Shown: positions 8,835 to 21,178, counted from the stretch's first letter. The stretch is 64,000 nucleotides of DNA from Enoplosus armatus (GCF_043641665.1 NC_092181.1:13245463-13309462), one strand, 5' to 3'. The notes: a model not told the origin generated them from the letters alone. Made by a program: numbers and translations.

Positions 8835-9919
8835 TTACATGACAGAGCAGCACTGGCAGGTTTTGCGTTTGGGTGCCTCAGTCTCCTCTCCCTGGCCGGC
8901 CCTGGTCGGGCTGTGTGTCTCTGTGTCGGCTGGGCTGTTAGCTGCTGCTGGCTTTGCCTGGGTGTCGGGGGCTTTGGCCTGCGACAGAAGGGGTTCCTGC
9001 TCCCCTGGCCCTGCCTCTGTCCTCTGGTTCTCCTGGGGATCAGCCAGGGGCACCTCCTGGAACTGGCCAGGCAGAGGAGCAGGGTCCTGGGCTTTTAATG
9101 CTGCCTCAGCTCCCTCTGGTGAGATTGCAGCTTCACCCTCGGCCTCTAGCTCAGGGGTGAGAGTGGAGGGTTGCGCCTCAGAGTAGACGGGCACCAGAGC
9201 CACTATGGTGCCCTCTAGAGCATTGGCTGGGGACTGCACCTGCACAGAGGTTGGATCTTCTGATTGTTTGTCCTGCCCTTCAGCTTCCGTCTCTCCATTT
9301 CCATTTTCGTTTGTCTTTACGTCTCCCTGTATGTCTCCCTGTATGTCTCCCTGTATGTCTCCCTGTATGTCTCCCTGTATGTCTCCATCTCCAGCTGCTG
9401 GTTGTGCCTCTGCAGTGGGCTCAGCTGCCTCACTCTTCTCTGGTTGCGTGAAGGTTTCTGGAGCTGCTTCCGTTTTTACTACCTCCTCCACAGCCTCCGC
9501 TCCCTCTATGCCAGCTTCTGGATTCGACAGAGGGGTTTCCTCTGACTGCATGGCCTCCTGCTGATCTTCCAGGGGTGTAAGAACCTCAGGTATATCATCC
9601 CCTTCATCTGTGATGATCACACGCTCTGCTCTCATCACCAGAGTGCCTTCTTCCTCCTCCTCCTCCTCCTCATTAATGTTGACATTTGGAACCTGCCCAG
9701 GCTGTGCCTCAGAAACACCCAGACTCAACTCCGGTTCAAACTTCATGCTAACAACACCCTCAGAGGATACAACTGGTCCGTTGGTGGTGGACTGATTACT
9801 CTGCACTGAAGCATCGTGATTGGTGTCTGCCTCTAGGTTTCCTCCGCCATTGGTTAGGACAGATACAGTTTCACCCAGTAGTGGGCTTTGGTTTGTCTTC
9901 CCTTCACCTTCCATTGTTT
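8835..9919 (-). CDS. palm3: palm3 last coding exon (acidic region and CaaX terminus)
   Basis: The acceptor is TTTTTTTCTTCAG before AAACAATGG at 9919. The exon starts with two bases that complete a codon left by the preceding exon and encodes about 360 residues to the TAA at 8835. It is rich in Glu, Pro, Ala, Ser and Thr and probably disordered. A block of eight Glu sits at about 9644-9670, GDIQ repeats at 9321-9380, and the lipidation motif at the end. A longer open frame continues into the intron to 10040, but the strong acceptor and phase match argue against using it. Confidence 0.9.
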
Positions 9920-12914
9920 CTGAAGAAAAAAACATCAAATAAATATCACTGTCAGTAAAGGAGGAGACATCTGCGCAATCGCATTCATTAGAATAGTTAG
10001 TGCTCTTCATGCATCTAAATGATATTGAGTGAATTTGCAATCAATACACCATGATGTCATTAACCCTGATTATTAGCTTTCATTATAATTAGTGGAGATG
10101 CATTGTGACTTGATTGCAATTAGAGGTTGCTTTGTCACCAATATGTCAGTGCTCGAAACAGCTAATTTATGTATTGTAATGCATTTAACAAAAGGTTCTA
10201 CCATCTATGAATCTTAATGCATCGAAAAGTAATTCACGTCTGCTTTAATATAAAACACAGAATCTAATAAAAAGGACAGCACTGTTTTAGTTACAGGCCA
10301 TAAACTATATACTAATCAATGGAGGCTTCTATTTGTTACAGAGCAGAATGTAACAACCAATGTACGTGGATATTTATTGTACCATCATGAGACAAGACAA
10401 GCATTTTAATCATAAACATTTTAAGGCTGTGACACAAGACGAAAGTGAGGGGCAGATTAACTAGCAACGAATAAAGAGCATGCATTAGATGCAAATTCAG
10501 ATTCTGCAGTCTGAAGTCGAAGACCCTGGATGACTTAAATACAAATGGACGGGTCAATTACATTTTCAGAACTCTCCTGTCCACTTCAACAGCTTGAGCA
10601 GCATCCCTGCTGACATGTCTGTGTGCCTGCTGCCCTCTAAAAATGCAAGTTATGCACTCGAGTATCCATTAGCATAAATATATATGCAAAAACTTATTCA
10701 ACAAGCGTAAATATTCAGCACAGCATGTTTGAACTTTTTGTGAAGTCTAGGGATGCCTGTGCCACTCCCTCCTTTACAATGCATATATCTTCAGTATATA
10801 CAACACATACAGACAAGTATTTCTATAGGGGATTTCATGGTGCGGTAAGATGATTAGATAAAAATTACCAAGAGAAAGAATGAGGAAATAAGATATTTTC
10901 AGGTTCAAGAGTGATGAGAGAGATGTTGACATCAATGATGCTAAAGATGTGATATAATGTATGCAGGATTTGTTTCTGGATAATTGGGGTTTGCACTCCG
11001 CACGTGAGCTTTATGAGATTATTGTGGTGTGTGTCTGTGTGCATTTGATGACATATGAGTCAACTCTATACCCACCCATTCCTGATGCATTGTTTTCTCC
11101 GTTCTGCACAACAGCATCTTGGACTATTTCTGAGGAAGAAATCATTTGTATTCATTGCAACGCTAGCAGGTAGCAGTGTTTCTTTCAGACATGCAGTGTA
11201 GAAATCATGAAGAGATCATGAATTTCTGTACAATGGAGTATTAACTAATTAAGTATACTGTACCTTTAAAAAAATATATAACTAAGATGCGCCTATAACT
11301 GTATTATGAGGTTCACACTGAAGACAGAATTACAACCTGTCTTAATCAATACACCTGTGCTTCTTTGGAAGTTTAACACTAGAAGACAACAAAATCTTGG
11401 CTAAGAACATGCTTCTTTTCTAGTCCGAAAATTAAAAAAATGAAATTTGATCAATATGTACTGATGTAATTAAGTAAGAGTAGCATTAGAGGCGCAACTT
11501 TGGCTCACAGGTGGTGGCAGCTAGAAAAGCAGTGTGTGTGCACACATTGGTTTTAACATGATAAGAGTGCTACAGGGTTGACATGTATTGGACAGAACCC
11601 AGTGTTGAAAAAGTGTTGAAAAGGGCAGGCAGATGGATGAGTGCAAAGCTTCTCTCTGCACTCTGTTACATACTGTGGATGTTAGAGCTTGTCAAATTGC
11701 TTGAAAATTCTCATGTTAACTCCTCTTACCGTGTGAAATTTGCATCAATGTAGCACTTTCACTGATAAAAATAGCTCATGGAAATGCAATTTTCTAAAAT
11801 GTCCACTGTAACTTTAACATTTCTCTGTGCCAAAAGGTTTATCGGATCAAACTTACCTGCTCCGGCCTCTACCACTTTCATTGCCTCCTGCGGGTTAAGA
11901 GGGACAGGGGAGAAATTAAACTTACTGTGACTCAACCGGTGAATCTGTTTGTGTTGTGTTGCCTGAATCTCAGGTGTATTTTGAAAGGAATATGAAACAA
12001 ATGAAATGCAAATTCTGGAACATCACACACGCCAGAATATTTCTGAAATATTTTTACATGTTGTCTATCCTATGCTCTAATGTGTTCACTATGGATAGTC
12101 AGGATTTCTGCTGTTAAAGGGCCATTACATTCTGCCTGGTCACATGGGGGAGTGATTGAGCTAAAAAAGCCCTGACCTTTGAAAAGTTGACCTGTTTCCA
12201 CACTTTGGTGTAGCATTTACTTAACTACATCAGCCCTGCATAGATTATCAGTAATAATGTGTATGTGTGTACTTTACAGTTGAAAGCCCACTTTCAAGGA
12301 CCTGAACACATCATCACATCACTAGTCTCATCAGAAAGCATTAGGCTAACAAAGTGAGAAAATCTTCTTCATGTGCCTGTGCGAGTTGCCAGATTAGCTG
12401 TCACTCACTCTCTGTCTCCCCACTTCACCAAAGCTTTGCTGCCAGCATGGTTAATCGGTTGTGATAGCTATTAAAAATGGAATTCCCTGTATCTGTCTCC
12501 AGTTTACTTTAGCTGAAATCCGTGGTTAAGATGAATATATGATAACAAGGAAAAACCTTGGTAAAAAAGACCCTGGAGCAGACGGTAGAAAAGGAGGGAC
12601 AACTCTTTTGTTCTACTATAAAGACCTTGAGCGAGATGAGGTAAACATACTTGCGCTTGGCTTGAGGTGAAACAATAATTCCAGAGTGGGTCAAGTGCTG
12701 AATTGTTTATGTAACAAAGCTGCTTACATTCATAAAGTTCCTGCTTTTGAACAAGAGGTGCTACATCAAAGGTACATTAAGAGATGAAATACATTATTCA
12801 TGGCAAAAAGCCACAGACAGAAGTTGTGGGAAATTTTCTGCCTAATGGAAGATGATGGAGCAAGCTTGTTCAACACATATTCCAACCCCCTTTGTGTCCA
12901 CAGAGTGAGTGGGC

Positions 12915-12953
<39 letters not shown>

Positions 12954-13256
12954 TGTGTGCATGTTCCTCACCGTTTGGCCATCCTCCATCTGTTCCTTCA
13001 GCTTCTCTTCCTCCTCTGCCAACCGCTGACTCTCTGACTGCAACCTGAGACAGACACACAGTTGTGCAGAGACACACACAAAAACACATCACATCTATAC
13101 TAACAATGCACTCTTAGATTATGATGCTTTTAAAGGTTCAAATTTGATGCTTAAATGTGATTACGGCCTTATTTTATGATCCTAATCAAAAGTAACTGTA
13201 ACTACTGAAGGCACATTTTTTTCTAAAGCAGTATGTTTAAATTCCCCGAGAGGCCA

Positions 13257-13316
<60 letters not shown>

Positions 13317-16300
13317 AGTTGTCTTGGAAAGCGAGGCAGAGCTGTGGACCTTTGCAATAATAAGATTGGGATCTTGGGAGTGTAGTCTTCAGGGACTTGA
13401 CAACATTGTCCACTGCAATAAAGAAAAGTCTCATCCTGTCTGGCAACAGTGCTGCTGTCTGGCAACTGTGCAGGCTGGATCACTCTCTGCCTGCGAGTTC
13501 AGCACTGGTGGAATTAAAACTCAACTTTGCCAAAGCATACATAATGTACGACAGCAAAAATTACAAGAAAACAAAAATAGAAAATGCAATGCTGCAACGA
13601 TCAATTATCCATGAAGTTTCAACAACACAAATACAACAAAAACGTGACACTTCTCTCATGCTCTGCCAGCTCTGCTAACTGTCTCAGGGAGTGACAGTCT
13701 CCTTGTCTCCTAGCTCTAACTTGCGCACACAACCTCACACACTGTGGCTGTACTTGTCAATGTGCTTTTCGGTCTCCTGGGCCTGGGAGCCCCACAGAGG
13801 GGAGCGCGGGCTCTCGGTGTCCGGGGAGGTTCGGGACGAGGTAGCTCCTTCCATCAACCACTGGTCTCTCAGAGACTTCCTCTAGAGTGGGAGAGAGGAG
13901 GTGAGGAAGACGAAGGAGGAGAGAGGAGAGCGAGTCAATTTTCAGTAGTATTGTATTGTGGTGATATGATTATGTTTTGTTATGCAAGAAAATTTGAATT
14001 AAAACATACAGTATACTGTGAGATGCTACAAATGTGTCAACCGTTACAGATGTTGCTACACGGTGCTGTTTATACCACAGTAGCTTTCTCTAATATCTCT
14101 GGTTGTATTAGGCCGTTGTGGGCAGCGCTGCAAATCAATGAGCAGAAGTGCTTATTGGCAATATTGGACTTTTTATGCTTTTTGCATCACTGTGATGGAC
14201 TTTTGTGATTTGTGAGGTACTTCATTTGCTGGATAAGCCAAAAACAGACAGACCCATTTGTTTATTTTATTCATGAACAGTTTATGAATCGATTTTCCAG
14301 AAAACTTACTATACAATGATATATTGATATCAAGATATAAAATTACATATGCAGTGGGAGAGGATTTTATCCTTAATGCCCACTCACCAACAGTGGAACA
14401 AACTCTTTGAACTGAACATCAATTTGATTGTTTCACACGCATATTTTTGTCAGTATCTTGATATTGATTACAACTATATCAGTGTAGGTGGTCTTTTTTT
14501 TACTGGGAGCAGTTGTGAAACTGTAAAAACAGTTATTTGATAAACATAGCAAGTTCAATGACAGCTTGACCAGTATTTCATTTTTGAGGCTCACAAATAT
14601 CGATATTTAAGCTGTAAAAAATCTGATAACAATATTCTGGCTGGATTTGTAAACATAAACACATAACATAAACATAAAAGTTTTTGATAAGGATCCTTGA
14701 AATGTGTTACTTTTTTATTATGACATTTTACAGTTGTAAAATAATTCGTCAATGCTCTCTGGTGGACAAACTATGTAATGTTGATAATGATATTAAATTA
14801 CCTTTAGCATTGCTGTAAGTTACTACAATTTCTGGTTACCTATCGGCAGATACAGATATATCTTTGATAAGCTAATATCGTCCGATAATATCAGCCCGTA
14901 AGGCTCTAGTAACAACACACAAAAAAGAAATACAATAAACACTTTACAATAAGAAATTGTAGCACCGACTTGAATTACATTTGTTTTTACAATGAGCACT
15001 TGAAATGATGAAGGCACTTGCTACCTCTAGAAAACTTCTGGAGAAAAACTATAAATCTAGTTAACGTCCACAAGAGAAATAACATACAAACCATCAACAG
15101 TAGGCCAACAGTAAATTAACAGTAACTTAACTAGGATGTTGAATTAGGAACAGCCAGCTAAGCTCGCTAACTAGTTACTACGGTTTGGTTAGCCTGGTTA
15201 GCACTTGGCGTTAGCTGATCAGAAAAGCTCACTTAACTTGGATCGAAAAAATATAAATATCATAAAGGGAGTACCTACAGATGATGTTCCAAAATGGGTA
15301 TTTTAAGAGTAGCTAGATAAAAGATGCCTGTGGCTAAGTTAAATGAAGATAACAATCTCAGTGCAACTCCAACTGCTATAGAACTGTGCCAGTAGTGGTT
15401 GCTACTAGCAACAGAATGTTCAACTGAAACCAACTGCTGAGAGAACTGTGTCCATAATCACTCCTGATTTGCTAACTAGAGCACTATGTTTCCCCTCTAC
15501 CATTTTATTTTAGTGTCCAAAGTGGTCTTGAGTTTGTCACTTTTCCAGTAATAAATGAGTGATTGAGGTGGTGATTTTGGACACAGTCTCAGAGAAAGAG
15601 TAAGAGGTGGAGAGAAACAGGAGACGTAAGATGCATGGAGCAGTGACATGGCCAGAGCGAGGACTGAGATGGGAGAGGTAAATGTGCGAAATGTGGTTAT
15701 TTGAGGGTGGTGAAGGTGAGAAAAAAGGTGAGAGACAGAAAGTGAGTCCATGTCACCAGTCTTCATCTCACCTATGAAACAGAGAGAATGCTAGCATGAA
15801 TCTATATCATGTGTGCACTTTTTTTTATTCTCACCCTATTCCTACACCACTTCAGTAAACAGACGTGACCCAGTGAATGAGTAAGTGAATGAGTAAGTGT
15901 ATTTTATGCAGATTTTGGCAAACTTTGTCATGTTTCCCTGAGCTGGACTAAAGCAAGTAAATCAGTCTACATGTACAAAGAAAAAGGTGGAAAGTTATTC
16001 AGGGTCAACGAAGGTTGGACATATTTTCATGCTACATCCAGAAATCAAAACAAAGAAATGTGGTACAACCTGCACAACCAGGAAGAGGACCCGGGAGATG
16101 AAAGTGACATGAAAATAATATTGTGATGATAGTGGTTACAGCGCCATTTGTCAGGCTTATCAAACCAAGCCTGCCATTATTTACTCAACAAATGTGTTTC
16201 CATTGCTATTTGCAGAACTTCTTCACAGACAAATAAATTACACTTTAAGGATTTGCTAAAAATGAAAGGAAACTATTTGAACCATTTGAAACTCTTCAAA

Positions 16301-18415
16301 TGGTTGTGCAATGTACATATTAAACACTTCATTGAATTGGAAGTGGTAAAAAATGCCAAGAAGGAGAAACATAAAATAAACCAGTTGTGTTCCCCTGTAC
16401 GTCAGGACTAATAACAGTGACTGCAGGGTGTGGCAGTCAGTTGACCTTGCTGAAACGAGTTCAATGCTTGTTTCGGCAAGCATCTACGCCGCTAAAGTGC
16501 CCTTGAGCCAGACAGTATTCTTGCCAGCTCCAGGAACGCTGGTCTGTAGTTGACCCTGACGAGTGGAAATAAATAGTCTGTCTGCAGGGAACTTTTTAGT
16601 AAATCTAATCTAGCAAAATAGCCAGGATTATCATTTCTAATCATAATTATGGGGCTATATGCACTGTAATCCAGTACAAAGCACTCACAGCAGCTATACT
16701 TTCTCTCTTACTGTGTAAAGCCAGGTGATGTCTGCATGCTTCTCACTTACTACTGAGGTGAAAGCATCTGAAAATCCACACCAACATGGGGCCATAGCTC
16801 CAGTCTATGGCCCCATGTTTTCAAAATCTGGCCACTGTTAGCCAGTAGCTACCTACTTAACTATAAGCGTCACAAAAACATCTCTGTGTTTTCTCCTGCA
16901 GCGCAGAACAAGCCCTGCTCTGTTCCCCTCCCCATGCCTTTGGCTGGCTGGGCCCAGCCCTCTCTAAACTTTCCTGCGGGTCAGGAGCTGTGTATAAACT
17001 GCTGCTCCCTCCTATCACATCCTTACATCTACCCTGAGGTTGGACTCAATGTCAAAGCTAATGAATGTACGAAGAGCTATGATGATATCGCCTCCTGTGA
17101 GACAGCAACTATTGAAATAATCATTAAAAATTAATCTTTGAAGCCTCTTGCAACTTTTTTTAATCTCATAAATGTCATTCATGTTTGGTGCATTCTGCAC
17201 AAACTCACATGCACACACAAGTGTGGAGAGCGTATGCAGATTAGTCTCTTGTATGACAACACCAGCACACACATGCATACCTGTGTGCACACAAACCCAG
17301 GCTGCACAAATTTCACACAATTTGAGGAATGTGCCCCTGGGCAGCGTAACACAGTGGAGTAGGAAGTGGGAACGCCAATCTGGAAATGATGTGAAAACAA
17401 TAGAGCAGCTCTGTGACTTGCAGAGCATGTAAACACGCACATAAAAACTGATTTCAGCAAAGGAAGGCTTGCCTCTAACCTTGCGAGACACTGACAGAAC
17501 CAGGAAGTGTGAAAGGTTGTACAGTTCATCTGTGTGTGTGTGTGTGTGAGAATAGGAAATAAATGTGTCTATCTGCCTGCTAACAAGCTCGAATGGGTCT
17601 GCAGAGGATTTTAGCTGAGTTAAATTAAGGCTGCGCGAGTGTGTGAGTACATGTGTGAATGAAGGAGACAGGTTAGATCATGCTGTGCATGTTTGTCAGA
17701 CCTTGAGCTGCTGTAGTCGGAGCTTCTCATCCTCCATCTCTCTCCTGGCTCTGTCCTGCTCCTCCTGCAGCCGACGCTTTTCCTGACGGAGGAGAAGAAG
17801 GAGGGAAAGAGGCAAATTGCAAAGAGAGAGAATGAATGTGGACACACATAGTTAGTGGTAGTTTGGTAGAGAGGGTGTGAGAGCAAGAGGAGTGCAGTTT
17901 TATTCAAATAAAGACAAGGATAGACTTAAAGATAACACACACATAAACAAGCTGGTACAAATGAATAAACAGGAAAGAAAGGGAAGAGACGGCAGTGAAT
18001 AAAACATCATTGCGAAAAAGTAAAACAGGGACACCTGGTCAACCATCTGTCACAAGGACACTGTCACCATAGACATCAGGTACACTCTATATCCCATAAT
18101 GCTCAGAGCAGCTGTCCCCATGGCAACCTTGCGTGGTTTTCGTGGGACCAGGCAGGGACACCACATTGTACATTCAATCAATTATTTAGGAGTCATGGAC
18201 AGCTGAGAGAGCTTCGTCTCTTTACCCTCTCTTTCTCTGTAAAACTGCTCACCGCTGACCGTGATGAATGCAAACTTGCTTCACAGCGCAACATACACGT
18301 CAGCCGCTGGATTTGTCTATATGCAGATAAATGCATGTGTGTGTGTGTTTGTTAGTGCATGGAGACTCACAGCAATGGCCTCCAGTCGCTGTTTGTACTT
18401 GTCTGCCTCATCCAT
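8835..18415 (-). CDS. palm3: Paralemmin-3 (palm3), six coding exons, 480 aa
   Basis: Joined exons (minus strand) 18415-18371, 17782-17702, 13881-13754, 13044-12972, 11887-11857 and 9919-8835 keep one frame, with boundary phases 0, 0, 2, 0, 1. The product starts MDEADKYKQRLEAIA, then EKRRLQEEQDRARREMEDEK and KRKSLRDQWLMEGA, the coiled-coil head characteristic of paralemmins and closest to PALM3. The middle is acidic and low in complexity (eight consecutive Glu; GTLVMRAERVIITDEGDDIP), with GDIQ tandem repeats. It ends TCQCCSVM, a CaaX box (CSVM) for prenylation with adjacent cysteines for palmitoylation. Known of the family: paralemmins are lipid-anchored phosphoproteins on the cytoplasmic face of the plasma membrane that influence filopodia, process growth and membrane dynamics. 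The CQCC end and the RRLQEE head favour PALM3 over PALM1, PALM2 or palmdelphin, which lacks a CaaX box. Confidence 0.9.
9321..9380 (-). repeat. palm3: 12-bp coding tandem repeat (GDIQ)n in palm3
   Basis: Five perfect units of GTCTCCCTGTAT on the plus strand, flanked by a degenerate unit, encode GDIQ repeated five times and then GDVK. The 12-bp unit keeps the frame whatever the copy number. Confidence 0.9.
9920..11856 (-). other. palm3 intron 5
   Basis: AT-rich intron with no exon or repeat recognised inside it. Starts with a good donor (GTAAGT at 11856-11851) and ends with a T-rich acceptor at 9920. Confidence 0.6.
11857..11887 (-). CDS. palm3: palm3 31-bp coding micro-exon
   Basis: Encodes EAMKVVEAGA plus one base. 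It has an acceptor (TTAACCCGCAG) and a consensus donor (GCAG then GTAAGTTT). Its phase joins the preceding exon (ends in phase 0) to the last exon (needs one base carried over). Its small size suggests it may be alternatively spliced, but skipping it would shift the frame, because 31 is not a multiple of three. Confidence 0.8.
12917..12959. repeat. (GT)n microsatellite beside a palm3 splice donor
   Basis: GT repeats on the plus strand, interrupted once by GGG, end 12 bases from the exon edge at 12972. On the transcribed strand this is a CA repeat just downstream of the 5' splice site. Confidence 0.95.
12972..13044 (-). CDS. palm3: palm3 coding exon 4 (coiled coil)
   Basis: Encodes LQSESQRLAEEEEKLKEQM then EDGQT, a charged coiled-coil segment. 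Acceptor GTGTGTCTGTCTCAG, donor ACG then GTGAGGA. It starts with one base finishing the Lys codon of the preceding exon and ends in phase 0. Confidence 0.87.
13263..13313. repeat. (GT)n microsatellite
   Basis: About 25 GT units in the palm3 intron between exons 3 and 4. Confidence 0.97.
13754..13881 (-). CDS. palm3: palm3 coding exon 3 (paralemmin core motif)
   Basis: Encodes RKSLRDQWLMEGATSSRTSP then a Ser/Pro/Glu stretch ending EKHIDK. The K-S-L-R-D/E-[QR]-W-L-M segment is the best-conserved paralemmin family motif. Acceptor TCCCACTCTAG. The donor is GTACAG, weaker than consensus but the only GT giving the phase 2 needed to join the next exon (LQSESQ). Confidence 0.87.
14560..14910 (+). 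repeat. Interspersed repeat, family A copy 1
   Basis: Shares diagnostic pieces with 36290-36560 in the same order and orientation: AATCTGATAA or AACCTGATAA, then GCTCTCTGGTGGAC, then ATATCTTTG or TTTGGCATT, then GAGCTAATATCG or AAGCTAATATCG. The family is unnamed here but looks like a common fish repeat. Confidence 0.55.
16783..16819. repeat. Perfect 15-bp inverted repeat with 7-nt loop
   Basis: AACATGGGGCCATAG is followed after CTCCAGT by its exact reverse complement, so it can form a strong hairpin or cruciform. It lies within palm3 intron 2. Confidence 0.9.
17702..17782 (-). CDS. palm3: palm3 coding exon 2 (coiled coil)
   Basis: Exactly 27 codons, EKRRLQEEQDRARREMEDEK then LRLQQLK, in phase 0 at both ends. 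Acceptor GACCTCCGTCAG-like. The donor reads GTCTGA, unusually weak. The sequence matches the paralemmin-3 head closely (EKRRLQEE, ARRE, EEKL). Confidence 0.88.
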
Positions 18416-18423
18416 CCTGGCAC
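18371..18423 (-). CDS. palm3: palm3 first coding exon with initiation codon
   Basis: The ATG at 18415-18413 (context CCAGGATGG, good for initiation) begins MDEADKYKQRLEAIA. Eight bases of 5' UTR precede it after an acceptor (TGTTGTGTCACAG). The donor GTGAGT at 18370 is consensus. The acceptor upstream shows that at least one non-coding exon lies further 5'. The coding part is 18371-18415. Confidence 0.87.
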
Positions 18424-19534
18424 CTGTGACACAACAAGACAGTTAGGGTTAGGGATCAGAGGTTAAACAAATGCTGAATCCGAGATGACTGTGTTGACTG
18501 GTTTGAGAGACTGAGCCCAGGCCATTATTTCAGATATATCCTCTGCACTGCGAATGTAAAAGTTGTCTGTGGTCTAAAGAGTGTGTGAAGAAGAGAATCA
18601 AACAGCATATCTGCATTAGTCCCCAAACTCCTTGAGTCCCATCCCTGCTACATGAAAGGATGAGGAGGCAGCTGATGAGTAGCAACTTCAGCCTTTGCTA
18701 TTTGTGAAGCATGTAATTGGACAAATATCTCGGTAGCATGTTCCTATGTCTGCAGAGCCTCCATGACCCACAATCCTCCACACCATTCCCACCCTCACCA
18801 CAAAAGTCTCCCCCACACCCCCATTAAGCCTTTTGTGTCTGTCTTGACACAGCCTCAGGCATCTCGAAGAAAATGAGCATAGGCATTTGTTTTCCCCTGC
18901 AGCTGACACTAAATGGGACAATATTTGAGCTCCACAAAACTCAGAGATACATGAGAGAGCATAGACTAGTCATAGCAACCAGCTCAGAGCAACTCAGTCA
19001 TTAGTGAGTTCCTGCCATCACAAGGCATAACTTTTATAGAAAAACCTTCCTCCTTTAAAAAAATAAAAACTTCTCAGGAGAGAAACAACACTTATTTTGG
19101 TCCCACATGTAATTCTGCACTGGGTGGGTTCAATAAAAAAAAGGCTTTATATGATAAGAATAATTATTGTGAAAACACTGTTATTGGAAATTGTAGGTTT
19201 TTACGCAATGACAACAATAATCTTCCAGTCACTGACATTCCCAAGTGGTGTGTAAAGACTTCTGTCCTACACCTAAAACACATTAAGCCATCACAGCAAC
19301 TGAGATCTCACATTTGGGGAGATCTGAGCAATACGGCGCCCTATTTCTGTAACAAATGCTACGCTGTCACAGGCGTTGTCGCTAATCGCCATCACAGAGC
19401 TTTGAAGCGCAAAACGTGTCCTTAACAATGCACACACACGCAGAACACTTTCCAGATGCATAACCTGCAAAACCTCAAACAAGCTGATGATGAACGCCAA
19501 GAGGAAGGTCAAACTTTAACGGCGAGCTCACCTT

Positions 19535-19695
19535 TTTTTTTAAGATTATTTTTTGGGCCATTTTCACCTTTATTGGACAGTGTCAGACGGGAAACATGTT
19601 AAGAAAGAGGGGGTATGACATGCAGCAAAGGTCACTGGGCAGAACTGAACCGGTGACACTGCAATTATGCGGCATGTAACCGCTCGGCTCCCAGG
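19535..19695 (-). mobile_element. Degenerate tRNA-derived SINE
   Basis: The plus strand reads CCATTTTCACCTTTATTGGA, then GACATGCAGCAAAGG, then GAACCGGTGACACTGC and GGCATGTAACCGCTCGGCTC. This matches the reverse of a tRNA-headed SINE common in percomorph fish (B-box-like sequence near 19650, body with CTTTGCTGCATGTC, AATAAAGG-type tail). Boundaries approximate. Confidence 0.55.
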
Positions 19696-20999
19696 ACGTT
19701 GTGTGACCTCACCTCTTACATAGAAATCCAACTGTACATTGACACTTTGGAGAAAAAACATCACGTGTAAACTTCCAAAATGAGCTTTGAAACATCAACC
19801 CTCAGCCACATTACTCATCTCTCCCCTCCCCATCCAACACTCACATACTCTACTACAAATGAGGTTTCTCATTTATGCCTGAAGGCACCTCAGAAGAGCT
19901 GATGCTATTGTTGCTCCTTCAATATGGTAGATCTTTCATGGCCTTGAGGGTGTTAGTTAACATTGTGAGAAACTTCTCCTTACCAACACCTAAAGGATCC
20001 CTTCGACGCCCTCAAGGTGAGGGGTGGGTGGGTGGGGGGGGGGTCACAGGGGAAAAGGGCCCACATAAAACAATATAAAAATGTAGGTGTACTGTGTATG
20101 GAGGGGAAAACAAAGGGATGAAAGAGGAAGAAGGAATGTGAAAAAATGTGATGGAGAAACAACCTCTAGCATGCCTTTCATTACACTGGAGTTCTCTCAA
20201 GAACTGAGGTGGAGAGACAGATAGGAAGGATCAGCTGAAAGACACATGAGAATATATATATATATACACAGAATATATATGGAGAGATTGAGAGACAAGA
20301 GAGACCCTTCAAGAGAAACAGAGGTGCGAAGAGACAAAATCTCATTTTGGCAGTGTTTTGAATGACTGGAGGTGCAGTGACAGCTTACAGTATAAGCCTC
20401 CGTAGGGAGTGGAGGCTTGTGTCTCATCAGGGCTCCAGGAGAGCGCCTAGAATAGCAGCCAGAGATAAACAAGCAAACACAAACAGAGGCTTTGATGAGG
20501 AGGTATTGAGGAGCTCCCCATAGACACACACTGACTTCGATAATTAGACATGATACAGGAGGGTAGAGACGGGAAGGCTGACAAAGTCAAAAAGTTAAGA
20601 GACAGACAAAGTCAAGATGTTTGGAGAGAAGAGCGGCAGAGAATGAGAAGACGAGAGGGGAATGAGGTGACAGCAACTGTAGCAACTGGTTTGAGATTCA
20701 GATCCCCAAATGTCCAAAAAACAGGGGACAACTTGTGACACAAACGTTACAACAAATGTTGCACCGGACAGACAGAAAACAAGAGATTGTTCAAGAATCA
20801 GAAGTACAGAGAAATTATAGATAAAAATGTACTCTGTTTCCTTTAAGACCCTGATCATTTTCAAGCAAACTCAGGTCAATCTGCTCTCAGGTAAAGCCAA
20901 ATGTGATTTTGCAATCTTGGATAGTTTCATTTAAAGGATTGTCGAAAGCCCAAAGAGCCCAAACTACACAGCTCTTCATTTTAATAAAATATATATTGT

Positions 21000-21178
21000 A
21001 CAGATCTTTCTTATTTTATCTTTTTATATTTTTATTGCAAATGTTTCTATTTTCTACTTGTATTCTTGCTTTTTACAGTACTTGATTTGTATTTCTCTCC
21101 ACCGTACTTATTCATGCACCAATATACAATATAACCTTGTATATGAAAACCTACTTGGCAACAAACCCGATTCTGATG
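21000..21178 (+). mobile_element. L2-type LINE 3' UTR fragment
   Basis: T-rich sequence ending CTACTTGGCAACAAACCCGA then TTCTGATG parallels the end of the L2 at 5035-5808 (GTTACTTGGCAATAAAGAGT then TTCTGATTC). Only the 3' tail is preserved. Confidence 0.45.

Larger units (their letters stand above)
13882..17701 (-). other. palm3 intron 2
   Basis: Holds an old interspersed repeat (about 14560-14910) and a perfect hairpin (16783-16819). No further exon recognised. The frame at 17015-17491 has no homology. Confidence 0.6.

Noticed and set aside
9920..10040. Upstream extension of the palm3 last-exon frame
   Set aside because: A strong acceptor at 9920 and exact phase agreement with the 31-bp exon show this part is intron.
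18443..18455. TTAGGGTTAGGG telomere-like repeat
   Set aside because: Only two units in ordinary intron sequence; not evidence of telomeric DNA.
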